From assembly GCA_023251335.1 (NCBI GenBank), contig JAHEZA010000103.1, forward strand, positions 1 through 7,457: a DNA stretch of 7,457 nucleotides. The letters are read 5' to 3'. A model generated the notes under the pieces. It saw only the letters and a program-made list of their open reading frames with translations. It ran no database searches and was not told the DNA's origin. Each line of letters starts with the position of its first letter. Within the stretch, counting starts at the first letter, position 1. This document shows positions 7,194-7,457 of the stretch, one piece after another. A program made the translations under genes and the position numbers. This DNA comes from Chitinophagaceae bacterium (lineage in GTDB: Bacteria; Bacteroidota; Bacteroidia; Chitinophagales; Chitinophagaceae).

Positions 7194-7220
7194 ATAGTAA
7201 ACGAATAAATAACAGGGATT
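7194..7220 (-). repeat. Intergenic repeat copy D (inverted)
   Basis: Fourth copy, on the opposite strand. Its core is the exact reverse complement of the 15-nt core of copy A (7197-7211 against 6731-6745). Read on minus it encodes NPCYLFVYY, continuing open for about 21 more codons. It overlaps the terminator hairpin of the MFS gene, just as copy A overlaps the hairpin behind the PqaA-like gene. Confidence 0.6.
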
Positions 7221-7242
7221 TCTGTTTTAAAAAATTCCTGTT
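7197..7242 (-). terminator. Probable terminator of the minus-strand MFS gene
   Basis: On the minus strand AACAGGAATTT (7242-7232) pairs with AAATCCCTGTT (7221-7211), with one A/C mismatch and a 10-nt loop, followed by the T-rich atttattcgttt. It lies 26 bp beyond the MFS stop codon, the right place for a gene-end hairpin. The tail is interrupted, so termination may be partial. Confidence 0.6.
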
Positions 7243-7268
7243 ACCGGAATATGATCAACGCGTTAGTC

Positions 7269-7457
7269 TTAATCAGCAATTTTATTTACATACTTAGGTT
7301 TAAGTACCGTAAGTACCAAAATAATAGCAGCCAGTACCACAATTCCAAGGATAGCAAAATCCTTGCCCAGAGTACCCGAGTCTGCTGATTCACCAAGTAA
7401 TCTTGTTATGAATGCTCCGGCAGATATCCCAACCAGGTTCATTAATCCATAGCCCGT
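7269..7457 (-). CDS. MFS transporter, C-terminal fragment (start outside window)
   Basis: Reading in from the right edge on the minus strand, 62 residues run to a TAA at 7271-7269. The piece begins TGYGLMNLVGISAGAFIT, like the glycine-rich helix 11 of major facilitator permeases that has a G-x-x-N-x-x-G pattern. A short polar loop (GESADSGTLGKDF) follows, then a strongly hydrophobic last helix (AILGIVVLAAIILVLTVL) and a basic cytoplasmic tail (KPKYVNKIAD). This layout is typical of the anion/hexuronate:cation symporter-like MFS proteins common beside Bacteroidota catabolic loci. The subfamily and substrate are inference, because about 85% of the protein is missing. The gene converges on the SusCD operon and so is regulated separately. 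Confidence 0.82.
   Translation of the reverse strand, partial: TGYGLMNLVGISAGAFITRLLGESADSGTLGKDFAILGIVVLAAIILVLTVLKPKYVNKIAD

Larger units (their letters stand above)
6708..7268. other. 561-bp gene-poor region between convergent genes, with hairpins and a four-copy repeat
   Basis: No recognisable gene is found here on either strand. The stretch is AT-rich and holds gene-end hairpins on both sides, four degenerate copies of a 27-nt sequence, and a 10-bp direct repeat (ttttcggtca at 7134-7143 and 7147-7156). Two short ATG-initiated frames, 6840-6977 (45 codons) and 7042-7161 (39 codons), are open, but nothing else supports them as genes. Confidence 0.8.

Overview
The window is a piece of a Bacteroidota chromosome, most likely the Chitinophagaceae/Sphingobacteriaceae side of the phylum. 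The grounds are a SusC/SusD outer-membrane nutrient-uptake pair, no Shine-Dalgarno sequences in A-rich start contexts, an AT-rich base composition and a TAnnTTTG-type promoter element. The lineage below phylum level is inference.

Layout. (1) 1-2009, plus strand: the C-terminal two thirds of a SusC-family TonB-dependent transporter; its start lies outside the window. (2) 2027-3730: its SusD/RagB partner lipoprotein, 17 bp downstream. (3) 3778-5151: a secreted protein of the neutral/alkaline ceramidase fold. It keeps the metal-site motifs, but its nucleophile loop differs from that of true ceramidases. (4) 5319-6707: a secreted PhoPQ-activated pathogenicity-related (PqaA-like) alpha/beta hydrolase with a recognisable Ser-Asp-His set, after a 167-bp gap holding a weak promoter candidate. 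(5) 6708-7268: 561 bp without a convincing gene, between convergent transcription units. (6) 7269-7457, minus strand: the C-terminal 62 residues of an MFS transporter that enters from the right edge.

How the genes may work together. The four plus-strand genes look like one uptake operon: SusD captures a ligand at the surface, SusC imports it, and two exported hydrolases trim the ligand or its products. No glycoside hydrolase, polysaccharide lyase or sulfatase is visible here, so the cargo need not be an ordinary polysaccharide. An amide- or ester-bearing ligand such as a lipid or decorated glycan is a reasonable but untested idea. The convergent MFS permease could carry a product across the inner membrane, but only its tail is visible.

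The most unusual part is the convergent intergenic region. It holds four degenerate copies of a 27-nt sequence, three on plus and one on minus, sharing a core close to tatttgtttgcttac. The outermost two contain a perfect 15-bp inverted repeat, 481 bp from end to end, and each follows directly on a hairpin at the end of a gene. Read in one frame, every copy encodes Asn-(Pro/Ser)-x-Tyr-Leu-Phe-(Ala/Val). This looks like a dispersed intergenic repeat family or a decayed MITE-like element.
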